Part shown: positions 52,109-61,270 of the stretch, piece by piece
How the letters are laid out: each line of letters opens with the position of its first letter
Position numbering within the stretch: the stretch's first letter is position 1
From: Chitinophagaceae bacterium
GTDB taxonomy: Bacteria; Bacteroidota; Bacteroidia; Chitinophagales; Chitinophagaceae
Direction of reading: 5' to 3'
Length of the DNA: 64,000 bases
NCBI GenBank assembly: GCA_016722465.1
Contig: JADKJC010000013.1
Span: 434,001-498,000, forward strand
Program-made: the position numbers and the translations under genes
Notes under the pieces: model-generated
Told to the model about the DNA's origin: nothing
Seen by the model: the letters and a program-made list of their open reading frames with translations, nothing else
Database searches by the model: none

Positions 52109-54411
52109 TCACCTCACTTTTGCAACCTGTTGTTTGTGCAGCGTAACCACATTACTTGTAACGGCCGGGGCCCGGCTCAATGAATTTTGTTGTGATGATT
52201 CTATTTCCAATTCAGCAGCCCATACAGCTAAGTAAGAGAGGTGATACGAAATGGTGCTTTCCGCACCCTGGTTCCTGTTCACACAATTTTGTTCCAGCCC
52301 GTCACAGCATCCTTTTGATTCTTCATCAAACAAAGGGATCTGCAGATCGTTATTACCCATGAACCAACTAAAGGCAGTCAGCATTTTTTTATGATACTTT
52401 TCCTGTTTGGTCACATCAAATATTTTTTTGTACATCATTACCATTGCCATCGCATTGATAGGCTGCTGCCCGCTTACCGGCATTTCCCCATCCTTGTGGT
52501 ACCATGCATTTCCTACCAGGGAAAGATGCCCTTTTTTGCATGTTTCACTATCAAGGAACTGTGTACTTTCCAGGGCAACAGTATATGTTTCCTTATTTCT
52601 TGTAATGCTGTAAGAATGCCATAGTGATAAAGGTAAGATAGCATTATCATAACAAAGAATTGGCTCAAACCATTTCCATTGAGCATTGGATTCATCGTTA
52701 TACTGGCGGATCAGTTTATTGGTTAAAATATTCAGTACATGCATTACCCTTTCATTATCAGGATAGCGCTTTAAGAAATTGCAGAGCCCGATCATAATAT
52801 TTGCAATTGCCCTGATGGATTGTACGTTTTCAAAATGCGGAAATGAATGAAAAAAAAGATCCTTTGCAAATTGAAAATGACTATCGTTTGGTGCAATCCG
52901 TATAAGATGCCCCATTGCCCATATTGTTCTGCCAAATGAATCTTCTGATCCCGTTTCATCTAAAAACTGCTTATCATAACTCATATCGTTATGAAAGAGG
53001 CCGTTTTCTTTTTGCATTAATTTAATATAGCGCAGGTAAGTATCTGCCAGGGTGATTGAATTTTTGTCTATTCCCAATTCATATGCAGTTAATACCAGCA
53101 GTAATGCACGGGCATTATCATCCAGGCAATATCCTTCTTTATAATCAGGTACAGAATAGTTGGCATGTTCAAGTATACCGGTATCGTCTGTAAGCCTTTT
53201 AATATGGTCCATGTTAAACCGGGGAAGCGAACTGATTTTCCTGTACCTGGTTTCAGTAACAGCTATCAGAGGTGAAGTAACTATTTTGTCGAGCATCTTT
53301 TTATAATGCTGCCCGATCTTACTCCAGTACATTTCTTTTCCATACTCAAACGAAGCCTGCTTAATATCATTCACCTCCCCTGGATTATTCAACAGCTTGC
53401 AAAGTATATCTGCAAGGCCATCGCTGTCGCCGAAGTCAAACGTTTTTCCCCGGCCGTCTGCCAGCAATTCTTTGGCATGCCAGAATGGAGTGGAGACAAT
53501 GCAGGCCCCTGCACCAATCGCATAAGAAATAGTACCGCTGGTTATTTGTGCCTCATTCAGGTAAGGTGTTATGTAAATATCCAGATCAACTAAAAACCCT
53601 TTTAGTACATCCTCTTCAAAAAATCCATCTTCAAAAATAACGTTTCCGGATACCCCGTTTTTATGTGCCAGGTTATTAAGGTAGTCCCTGTACTCTTCCC
53701 CGCAATATTTTTTCACATTGGGATGTGTTTGCCCAAGCACAACATATAATGCATCCGGGTGTGCGGCTACTACAGCGGGCAACGCATTAATAACAGTTTC
53801 AATCCCTTTGCTCCTGCCTAAAAACCCAAAAGTACTTAACACTCTACGGCCCGGGTATTTAAATGCAGAAGCGCCTCTTTTCACAGCACTGAAATCCGGT
53901 ACGCCATGGTGTATGAGTGAAATTTTTTCCAGCGGTATCTGGTAAATATTGGATAAGAAATTTACAGCGAGTTTGCTCATTACCACCATTTTTTGCGACA
54001 GTTCACCAATTTTTTTAATGATGTGTTTTTCGTGAAAACTGGGCGTTTTCAAAACAGTATGAATGGTAGTTACAACCGGCATTTTCAACTGGTTGAGCAG
54101 GGTTAGCAGGAACAAGCCACTCTCTCCGCCATAAATACCAAATTCGTGCTGTACTATACAGATGTCTGCTTTGCTGTTGTTGATAAAATCAGCGGCAATG
54201 GTATAATCCATTATCTCATCCTGCCGGATAACGTGCTTAACTATTTCAGGATATGCATATTGCTGCCCTTTATCATCCATTGCTACAACAAAAACATCAT
54301 TTATGCTGTCTTTTTATTGTTGGCCAACATCACAGCGTTTGTAAGATTTGCAGTAAAAGTAGCAATTCCACAATGCCTGGGCAGGTAATTACCGATGATT
54401 GCGATTCTCAT
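52109..54411 (-). CDS. GT4 glycosyltransferase with large C-terminal helical domain, one frameshift
   Basis: About 767 residues when read from the ATG at 54411 (MRIAIIGNYLPRHCGIATFT). A frame starting inside at 54280 is only the part after a break. Near 54310-54320 an A is missing from an A run. Restoring it reads NNKKDSINDVFVVAMDDKG. Residues about 1-385 are a GT-B glycosyltransferase of family 4 type (STFGFLGRSKGIETVINALP, FFEEDVLKGFLVDLDIYITP, SGTISYAIGAGACIVSTPFW). The rest (GYCLDDNARALLLVLTAYEL, EDSFGRTIWAMGHLIRIAP) looks like an alpha/alpha-toroid domain. It converges with the GH130-receiver gene. Confidence 0.85.
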
Positions 54412-54764
54412 GATTGACTTGGTTTTAAAAAGGTAGTAAATTGAAAGAAACTGGTAAAAGTAGTTGTCAGAGGGGATTGCTGATATAATATTAGCATAGG
54501 TTAAACGAACTGATAAAGGAGTTATTGCAAAATAACTGCAGTTTCAGCCGAAATAGAAAAACAACTACATGCTGCTCATAGAAACTACTATAAACAACAG
54601 GCGTAACCCTGCGTTTTACAGGCTGGTATTGTTAATTTGAAGCAGGGTTGCCCACTAAGTATTATGTGGGTAAAAGGATAGTGTATTCCTTAATGAAAGA
54701 AACAGGTTTACCTGAACTTGTATTAACCTACTTTATATAAAAAGTGGACTGAATGCGGCCTAAC
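54412..54764. other. Upstream region of the GT4 gene
   Basis: About 350 bp between the glycosyltransferase start and the tRNA-Ser terminator. It should carry the promoter of the glycosyltransferase, but no clear TAnnTTTG near the start was found. No gene or strong hairpin recognised. Confidence 0.35.
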
Positions 54765-54815
54765 ACAAACTAAAAAGAGTTGTAAATAATTAGAAATAAA
54801 TTACTTACAACTCTT
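54765..54815 (-). terminator. Terminator of tRNA-Ser
   Basis: Perfect 11-bp stem AAGAGTTGTAA (54775-54785) and TTACAACTCTT (54805-54815). On the minus strand it is followed by TTTTTAG. It begins 3 nt after the tRNA 3' end. Confidence 0.8.
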
Positions 54816-54816
54816 A

Positions 54817-54905
<89 letters not shown>

Positions 54906-54909
54906 GGCG

Positions 54910-54940
54910 CAAAAGTAAGTTTTGATTAATTACAACCAAA
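54910..54940 (-). promoter_or_regulatory. Promoter of tRNA-Ser with both -33 and -7 elements
   Basis: On the minus strand TTTG (54940-54937), a 19-bp spacer and TACTTTTG (54917-54910), an exact match to the Bacteroidota consensus TTTG-N19-TAnnTTTG. The -7 box ends 4 nt before the mature tRNA 5' end. Confidence 0.75.
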
Positions 54941-55096
54941 AAAAAAATCATAATTACATAATTTTATTTTCTTTCCGGTGCTTCCAATCGCCGGAAATCC
55001 TTATCAGAAAGGCTTCTTACAGTTGTACTGCCATAGATGATTTATTTATAAAAACAGGTAAAAATTGATAAACTTTACATCAATTAAACTTTTCAG

Positions 55097-55546
55097 ATGA
55101 AAACAGCTTTTTTGTTTTTGATGTTGTTGTGTACAACAACCAGCTTTGCACAGCAGGAAAATGAAGGTATAAAAAAGTGCATCAGTACTTTTTTTGATGG
55201 CATGAAAGCAAATGATACGATGATGATCAAAACTTCGCTGGACTCATCCTGTTTTTTGTTTTCTGTAGTGAAAACAAAGGATGGCAGGACTGTGTTGGAG
55301 GCAGAAACAATCGCTGACTTTTTTAAACAGGTGGCCCAATTAAAAGGAAATAAACTGGATGAACAACTATTGAGTTACGATATTAAAACTGATGGCGCTA
55401 TGGCCATCGCCTGGATGCCGTATAAATTCTATTTTAATGAGCAGTTCTCTCACTGTGGTGTAAATGTATTTACTCTTATAAAAAGGGCTGATGACTGGAA
55501 GATTATGGGCATTACAGATACAAGAAGAAAACAAGGATGTGAATAA
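55097..55546 (+). CDS. Secreted NTF2-like (nuclear transport factor 2 fold) protein
   Basis: 149 residues. Signal peptide (FLFLMLLCTTTSFAQ, cleavage about residue 19), then one NTF2/SnoaL-like domain: IKKCISTFFDGMKANDTMMI, TIADFFKQVAQ, AIAWMPYKFYFNEQFSHCGV and DDWKIMGITDTRR. Such domains bind small hydrophobic ligands or serve as scaffolds, and no catalytic set can be recognised. It converges with mutS2, with 12 bp between the ends. Confidence 0.85.
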   Translation: MKTAFLFLMLLCTTTSFAQQENEGIKKCISTFFDGMKANDTMMIKTSLDSSCFLFSVVKTKDGRTVLEAETIADFFKQVAQLKGNKLDEQLLSYDIKTDGAMAIAWMPYKFYFNEQFSHCGVNVFTLIKRADDWKIMGITDTRRKQGCE

Positions 55547-55558
55547 TGGTTTAGAAGA

Positions 55559-57667
55559 TTAGCCGGCGGCATCTTTTTCCAATACAAGGCTCAGGTCTTC
55601 CAGGCTAACGGTCAACGGTATCACACCGAGCTGAACAATGGCTTTTTTGCCACGGATTTCTTTTACAGTACCCACCTGCCTGTTCTGCCGCATTTTTACC
55701 CTATCCCCCACTTTTACTTCCCCTGCTATTTCAATAAATTTTTCATTCAGCTTTTTCTGCTGCTTTTCTGTTACCATTTTTTCTTTCTGGTTAAACAGTA
55801 AGGCATGTATCATCTTCACCACTTTATCTTTGTCCTCTGCCTTACGCCATTCGATCACCATCGATTTCAGGCGGCGTTCCATATCTTTTAAATACGCCAG
55901 CTTATCTTCAGATATTTTATTCTGGTGCTTCAGCCTTTCCACTTCCTGCTGGTGCCGTTCCTTATCCATCACCTGCTGCATTTCTTTTTTCAGGCGTTCA
56001 TTTTCTTTCAGCAACTTATTCAGCTCTTTTTTATCAATGTCAATTTGCTGCAGGTCCTGTTCGGTACGGTTGAGCAATTTATCCAGCGTAAAATGATCTT
56101 CATCCACTAGCTTTCTGGCCTTTTCAATCAGCCTTTTCTCCAACCCGATCCTTTCCGCAATGGAGAAAGTATAAGAACTGCCCGGCTTACCAACAATAAG
56201 TTTATACATGGGCAACAAATGCTGTTCATCAAACTGCATGGCACCATTGATGATGCCTGGCACTTTATTCGCCATCACTTTCAGGTTGAGGTAATGCGTT
56301 GTTACAATACCAATGCTATGCTTGTGCGCCAGCTCTTCCATGATCACTTCTGCAAAGGCACCGCCCAGATTGGGATCACTACCACTACCCAGTTCATCAA
56401 TGAAGAAAAGCGTTTTGCCATTGGCGTTCTCCATGAAATGCTTCATGTTCTTCAGGTGAGATGAGTAAGTGCTTAGCTCAAATTCTAAACTTTGAGTATC
56501 ACCGATATGGATCATGATCTGTTTAAAAATCCCCATCTCACTATCCGCATGTACCGGTACCAGCAAACCGCTTTGTAACATCAGTTGCAGTAAGCCAACC
56601 GTTTTTAATGTAACTGTTTTACCTCCGGCATTCGGCCCGCTGATCACCAGTATCCTGCTCTTGTCGTTCAAAGAAAGATTGACAGGGATGGTTGCCTTAC
56701 CATTTTTTTGATTGTACAACAGCAGTAACGGGTGATAGGCATTGATCAGTTTGATATGTGCTTTATCATACAGCAGCGGATAATTGCCTCCAATTGCCAA
56801 TGCAAATTTGGCCTTAGCCAAAATAAAATCAAATTCACCGGCTGCATCAAAGTAGGTTTTTAATAAAGCTGAATAAACACTCAGTTGCTGCGTTAGTTTG
56901 CGGAGTATCTTGTATACTTCCCTGCTCTCTTCATGTTCCAGCGAAAATATTTCGTTATTGAGTTCGGTTGTTTCTTCGGGTTCGATGAAGGTGGTACGGC
57001 GGCTGTCACTTTCGCCATGCATCACCCCTTTTACCGTTCGTTTCTGTTCTGCAAATACAGCCAGTACCCGGCGGCCATTCATAAAGCTTTCTTCAATATC
57101 GGCGAGGTAGCCCTGTTTATTCAGTTTGCTTACGATCTTATCAAACATGCGCCGCAAGTCATTGCGCTTTCGGTACAGACCCATCCGGATGGCAGCCAGT
57201 TCTTCGCTGGCATCATCTTTTACATTGCCCGTATCATCCAGTATATCGTTGATCAATTCGTTGATCGTTTTTTCGTAGTATGTATTTTCAATCACTTTGG
57301 TAAGGGCCGGGTAAGCGATCCTTCTTTCATTATCAAACCAGCGAAAAATATTACCGGTGTTCTCTGCCAGTTTTTTGATGAACAGGAATTGTTCGCCGCT
57401 CAGTACAGCTCCGGGAATAGAAAGCAGTTTTAATTCCTTGCTGATGTTGTGTGTAAAGTCATTGGGAAAATATTGCCCGCCCATCTGCAGCAGTTTGTAT
57501 TCATTGGTTTGCTGCAGCTCTGTTTCAATGAATTCTTTTTTAGTATGGATGCGTAGATTCTCAGCCTTGTTTTTGGCGTAGCCCGTACGGCAATACTCTG
57601 CCAGTAAAGTCTTTACTTTTTCAAATTCCAGTTGCACCAATGCTGATTCCGGGAAAAACCTGATCAT
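55559..57667 (-). CDS. mutS2: MutS2 family protein without an Smr domain
   Basis: 702 residues. It lacks the mismatch-recognition domain of MutS. Core and clamp regions precede the ATPase: Walker A ISGPNAGGKTVTLKTVGLL, Walker B FIDELGSGSDPNLGGAF and TTHYLNLK. A long coiled coil (about 510-610) and a KOW/SH3-like region (VGDRVKMRQNRQVGTVKEI) follow. The protein ends at about the point where other MutS2 proteins carry the C-terminal Smr nuclease domain, which is absent. Family roles are suppression of recombination and ribosome rescue. Without Smr the nuclease activity is doubtful. Confidence 0.9.
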   Translation of the reverse strand: MIRFFPESALVQLEFEKVKTLLAEYCRTGYAKNKAENLRIHTKKEFIETELQQTNEYKLLQMGGQYFPNDFTHNISKELKLLSIPGAVLSGEQFLFIKKLAENTGNIFRWFDNERRIAYPALTKVIENTYYEKTINELINDILDDTGNVKDDASEELAAIRMGLYRKRNDLRRMFDKIVSKLNKQGYLADIEESFMNGRRVLAVFAEQKRTVKGVMHGESDSRRTTFIEPEETTELNNEIFSLEHEESREVYKILRKLTQQLSVYSALLKTYFDAAGEFDFILAKAKFALAIGGNYPLLYDKAHIKLINAYHPLLLLYNQKNGKATIPVNLSLNDKSRILVISGPNAGGKTVTLKTVGLLQLMLQSGLLVPVHADSEMGIFKQIMIHIGDTQSLEFELSTYSSHLKNMKHFMENANGKTLFFIDELGSGSDPNLGGAFAEVIMEELAHKHSIGIVTTHYLNLKVMANKVPGIINGAMQFDEQHLLPMYKLIVGKPGSSYTFSIAERIGLEKRLIEKARKLVDEDHFTLDKLLNRTEQDLQQIDIDKKELNKLLKENERLKKEMQQVMDKERHQQEVERLKHQNKISEDKLAYLKDMERRLKSMVIEWRKAEDKDKVVKMIHALLFNQKEKMVTEKQQKKLNEKFIEIAGEVKVGDRVKMRQNRQVGTVKEIRGKKAIVQLGVIPLTVSLEDLSLVLEKDAAG

Positions 57668-57727
57668 TCCTTTCTGCTTTTTTTTGTTACCGGCAAAAAT
57701 ACGCTGATTGGGCGGAAGTGCTGTAGT

Positions 57728-58246
57728 TTACAGGGAAGAATGAAGAGGGCGTCTTGTAGGCAGGTATTTACTCTCTTTCTGAAATATCCTTATTAGAAAG
57801 TAAATAATAAAAAGAAACTGGATCATCCATTCAAGTAAAAATATCCCGGCAAATGTTTTACCGGAGTAAATGAGGTCAATCACTTTTCCTCCGGCTGTGT
57901 GTTCAAAATAAGTGCCTGGTAAAGGAGCATGTTCTGCATCTGCATAAAATGCGATAAACAGTATTATCAATAATCCAACAGTAAGATAAACATGTGGCCG
58001 GCAAAAAACAGCATCCCATTTACCGGAAGCCCGGAGTAAAAAATGCAGCAGGAAAGGAATAATGATAAAGACAAAAACGATCCAGAATAATATCGATGAA
58101 TCCAATTGCAGGATATTGCGTTCCTGCCCATGAGCATCCGCAATTGTATCACTGATGAAAATTTTATTTACGGCAAACAACAGCAAAGGGATGATGAGCA
58201 GCAATGGCTCCGGCTTTTGTGTCAGTATTCTTTTTAATTGCTTCAT
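57728..58246 (-). CDS. Integral membrane protein of unknown function
   Basis: 172 residues with four membrane helices (LLLIIPLLLFAVNKIFI, LFWIVFVFIIIPFLLHFLL, VYLTVGLLIILFIAFYA, IFLLEWMIQFLFIIYFLI). No family recognised. It begins 3 bp after the stop of the PCC-domain gene on the same strand, so the two are almost certainly co-transcribed. Confidence 0.75.
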   Translation of the reverse strand: MKQLKRILTQKPEPLLLIIPLLLFAVNKIFISDTIADAHGQERNILQLDSSILFWIVFVFIIIPFLLHFLLRASGKWDAVFCRPHVYLTVGLLIILFIAFYADAEHAPLPGTYFEHTAGGKVIDLIYSGKTFAGIFLLEWMIQFLFIIYFLIRIFQKESKYLPTRRPLHSSL

Positions 58247-58249
58247 TGC

Positions 58250-58801
58250 TTATTTTTTAGTAGCAGCTTTTTCAACCTGCAATTCTTCCCAGGGCGTGCT
58301 GCCGTCTTTCTCTCTTTTAAAAACCAGTTCATCACTGCTAAAGATCACCATTTCTGCGGTGCTGTACACTATATTATTGTCCAGCAAATGTCCGCCAATG
58401 GTTTTACCGGTGCTGTCGCTGATGCTGATGTGAATATGAGAGCCATTGACGGAAACGGTGCCTGTTAAGCTGACTATTTCAAAATGGCCGGTGCCACTGT
58501 TGCCCTCCGGCTGGTTGGCAAAACGGATATTGTAATTGGTGAGGCTGCCAACGCAGGTGCTGATCCACCCGGCTTTGATCTGCTGGTCGGTCACCAGTTG
58601 TTGTATTTCCTTTTTAAGGTCCTGGCCGGGCTTTAAGCGGAAGGCATGGGTTTTTACCGGTTGCATGGTAGTATTGGTTTTACAGGCGGTGAAAGATAAA
58701 GACAGCATGAACAGAAAGGCCAGCAGTTGCCCAGAGCTGGAAAAGTAAAAGTGATTGCGACGCCACGCTGCTGCCACGAAAGAACAAATGCTGGTATTCA
58801 A
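58250..58801 (-). CDS. PCC-domain (DUF296) lipoprotein with repeat-derived N-terminus
   Basis: 183 residues if read from 58801. A lipobox-like segment (LLAFLFMLSLSFTACKTN, Cys near residue 40) precedes a PCC/DUF296 domain (FRLKPGQDLKKEIQQLVTDQ, GWISTCVGSLTNYNIRFANQ, GHFEIVSLTGTVSVNGSHIH). PCC domains occur in plant AT-hook proteins and in bacterial proteins of unknown role, and the GSHIHIS site may bind metal. The first 25 codons contain the GTGGCGTCGCA core of the dispersed repeat. The native start is therefore uncertain and may have been replaced. Confidence 0.75.
   Translation of the reverse strand: MNTSICSFVAAAWRRNHFYFSSSGQLLAFLFMLSLSFTACKTNTTMQPVKTHAFRLKPGQDLKKEIQQLVTDQQIKAGWISTCVGSLTNYNIRFANQPEGNSGTGHFEIVSLTGTVSVNGSHIHISISDSTGKTIGGHLLDNNIVYSTAEMVIFSSDELVFKREKDGSTPWEELQVEKAATKK
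58748..58790 (-). repeat. Dispersed repeat with core GTGGCGTCGCA, partial copy 3
   Basis: On the minus strand GCAGCGTGGCGTCGCAATC (core 58756-58766) matches the cores at 11184 and 17532 over 11 bases with weaker flanking similarity. It lies within the 5' end of the PCC-domain frame. Confidence 0.4.
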
Positions 58802-58888
58802 AATGAAATATTTAATGGTTTGTAAGGTTGTTGAAAAATGAACGTATTAACCTGCAACAGGCGCCTGTTAAACTTATTTAAAGATAAA

Positions 58889-58918
58889 TTGTTTCTCAAT
58901 CTAAGCTATCTACTTTTG
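58889..58918 (+). promoter_or_regulatory. Promoter of msrA
   Basis: TTG (58889-58891), a 19-bp spacer, then TACTTTTG (58911-58918), a full match to the Bacteroidota consensus. It ends 24 nt before the ATG at 58943. Confidence 0.65.
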
Positions 58919-58942
58919 CGTAGTTGCTGCAAATAAAAAAAC

Positions 58943-59593
58943 ATGAAAAAATTATTGACAATGCTGAGTCTTGTTTCCGGATTGATCTCCTGTGCAGAAC
59001 CCGGCAACAAAACAGTTAAAATAAAAAGTATGGAGAATAATATACAACCCGGACAAAAAACGGATACCGCCACTTTTGGAACTGGTTGTTTCTGGTGTAC
59101 CGAAGCCATTTTTCAACAGGTGGAAGGTGTGATAAAAGTTAGCAGTGGCTACAGTGGGGGCTACAGTGAAAATCCTACCTATAAGGAAGTGTGCACCGGT
59201 ACTACGGGACATGCAGAGTGCCTGAACATTGTATACGATCCGGCCAAAGTGAGTTTTGATGAATTGCTGGAAATGTTCTGGCAGGTGCATGACCCAACCA
59301 CGCTGAACCGGCAGGGTGCTGATGTGGGTACCCAATACCGCAGCGTAGTTTTTTTTCACAATGAGGAACAAAAAGCCAACGTGGAAAAATACAAGGCTGA
59401 ACTCGATAAAAGCGGCGCCTGGGATAACCCGGTTGTAACCACCCTGGAGCCCTTTACCAAATTTTATGCGGCTGAAGATTACCACCAGAATTACTACAAT
59501 GACAACAAGGGTGAGGGGTATTGCCAGTTTGTGATAAGGCCCAAAGTGGAGAAGTTTGAGAAAGTGTTTAAAAGTAAACTGAAGAAACATTAA
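58943..59593 (+). CDS. msrA: Peptide-methionine (S)-S-oxide reductase, lipoprotein form
   Basis: 216 residues. A lipoprotein signal (MLSLVSGLISCAEP, Cys 17) means it acts in the envelope. The catalytic site is FGTGCFWCTEAIF with Cys 49. Next come GYSGGYSENPTYKEVCTGTTGH and QYRSVVFF, and the DYHQNYY motif near the end. It repairs oxidised methionine in exported proteins with thioredoxin-like donors. Its stop overlaps the stop of the convergent oligopeptide-binding gene by 4 bp. Confidence 0.95.
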   Translation: MKKLLTMLSLVSGLISCAEPGNKTVKIKSMENNIQPGQKTDTATFGTGCFWCTEAIFQQVEGVIKVSSGYSGGYSENPTYKEVCTGTTGHAECLNIVYDPAKVSFDELLEMFWQVHDPTTLNRQGADVGTQYRSVVFFHNEEQKANVEKYKAELDKSGAWDNPVVTTLEPFTKFYAAEDYHQNYYNDNKGEGYCQFVIRPKVEKFEKVFKSKLKKH

Positions 59594-61225
59594 TACTTTT
59601 TCGTCCTTCTCAGTTCCAGTAAATTCAAACTATTGGGTACAAAACCTTTGATATTGGTGTGAACCAGGTGGATGGCCATATCATACCACAAAGGCACTAC
59701 CGGTGCATCGCTGATCATAAGCTGATCCATTTGCTGGTAGAGTTTATAGCGGAGTGAATCATTTTTTTCTGCATTGGCTTTTTCATACAGCTCATCAAAA
59801 ACTGGATTGTGATAACGGGTGTAGTTGGGTGGTGCAGGGTTCTTACTGTAGAACACACTTAAATAATTTTCTGCATCGGGATAATCTGCGATCCAGCTTC
59901 CCCGAAAGAACAGTGCCTGCGATTTGGATGTTTGCTCCAGTAATAAACTTTTCTGTACTGTTTCTACCTGGATCTTAATGCCCACTTGCTGTAGTTCGTT
60001 GGCAATATAGCCGGCAAGATCAGCATATACCGGAATGGTGAGAAGTTTTATGACCGGTAGATTTTCGCCATTTGGAAAGCCAGCTTCAATTAATAATTGT
60101 TTTGCTTTTGCAGGATCATAATGATAACCTTTTACTGCAACAGTATCATAACACGGAAGTCCTGCCGGGACAAAACCACTTTCAGCAGCCTTACCGATGG
60201 AATTACGGAGATACAACATCATCTTCCTCCTATCAAAACCATAATTGATGGCCTGCCTTATTTTTTGCAAACGTAAGGGGGATTGTTTTACCAATACATT
60301 GTTCGTATCTACTAAAATACCGAGATATTCAATGTTGAGATAAGGATGTTTTTGTAAGAGCAACTTTCCCTCCCACTCCTTTTTAAGATTACCTGTCTTT
60401 GTGAGAATTTCGTCTTTAAAAGAAGCTTCAATATCATTGATGAAATCAAGGCGCTGTTGCCGGAATTCCAGGAACTCTGTCGCCTTGCTGTCGAAGAATG
60501 AAACTTTAATGCCATCCAGGTACGGCAACGGGTAGCCGCTGCTGTCTTGCTCAAAATAATGAACGTTCTTTTAATACCAGTGCCTGTCCTTCTTCCCAGG
60601 CCACAAAGGCAAAGGGGCCGCTGCCCACAGGATGACGGCGGAAATTGCTGCCGTATTTTTCTACAGCTTCTTTGGGTACGATGGAACAGTACTGCATGCT
60701 CAATATGCCAAGTATGGGTTGAAAGGGCCGGAGTAGTTTTAATTGAAAAGTGGAATCGTTGATGGCGGTAAAAGGTTGTGCAGTATCCACCCTGCTGTTG
60801 AATATCCAAGCACCTGGGCTGGCAGTGCTTTTATCCATGATGCGGCTAAAACTATAGGCAACATCAACAGCGGTTAAGCGCCTGCCTTTGTTGCCGGTGA
60901 AGGCTTCATCATCGTTAAAATAAACATCCCTCCGCAGGTGAAAAATAAACGTAAGATTATCGGTGCTGATATCCCAACTTTTAGCAAGGGATGGTTTTAG
61001 TTGCATCTGTTCATCCACTTCTACAAGGGTGTTGTACAATTGGTGCACAGCCCACATGATGGATTGGTTTTTTGCAAAAGCCGGATCAAGGGAAGCAATA
61101 CCTGCCTGTTCATTGTAATGAAATATTTTTTTGCCGGGATGCTGATGATCTTTACATGCCGTAAACAGGCAGAGGATAATTGATAAACCTATAAATGATA
61201 GTAGATAATTACGAGAGCGGTTCAT
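59590..61225 (-). CDS. Oligopeptide-binding (SBP_bac_5) lipoprotein, one frameshift
   Basis: Two frames (60551-61225 and 59590-60528) join into about 544 residues. A lipoprotein signal (LSIILCLFTACKDH, Cys 24) precedes the family 5 solute-binding fold: SLDPAFAKNQSIMWAVHQLY, LRRDVYFNDDEAF, VGSGPFAFVAWEEGQALVL, then PYLDGIKVSFF and YDPAKAKQLLIEAGFPNG. Near 60545-60555 one base too many (AAAGAACGTTCATTATTTTG) breaks the frame. The alternative frame continues as HYFEQDSSGYPLPYLDG. It should deliver peptides to an ABC importer, but no permease or ATPase gene is adjacent. Confidence 0.88.
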
Positions 61226-61270
61226 AAATGCCGTAAAAGAAAACTAAATTAGCGAATTAAAATTGTACCG

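Noticed and set aside
58952..59590. 212-codon open frame antisense to msrA
   Set aside because: Mirrors msrA exactly, and msrA carries catalytic motifs and a canonical promoter.
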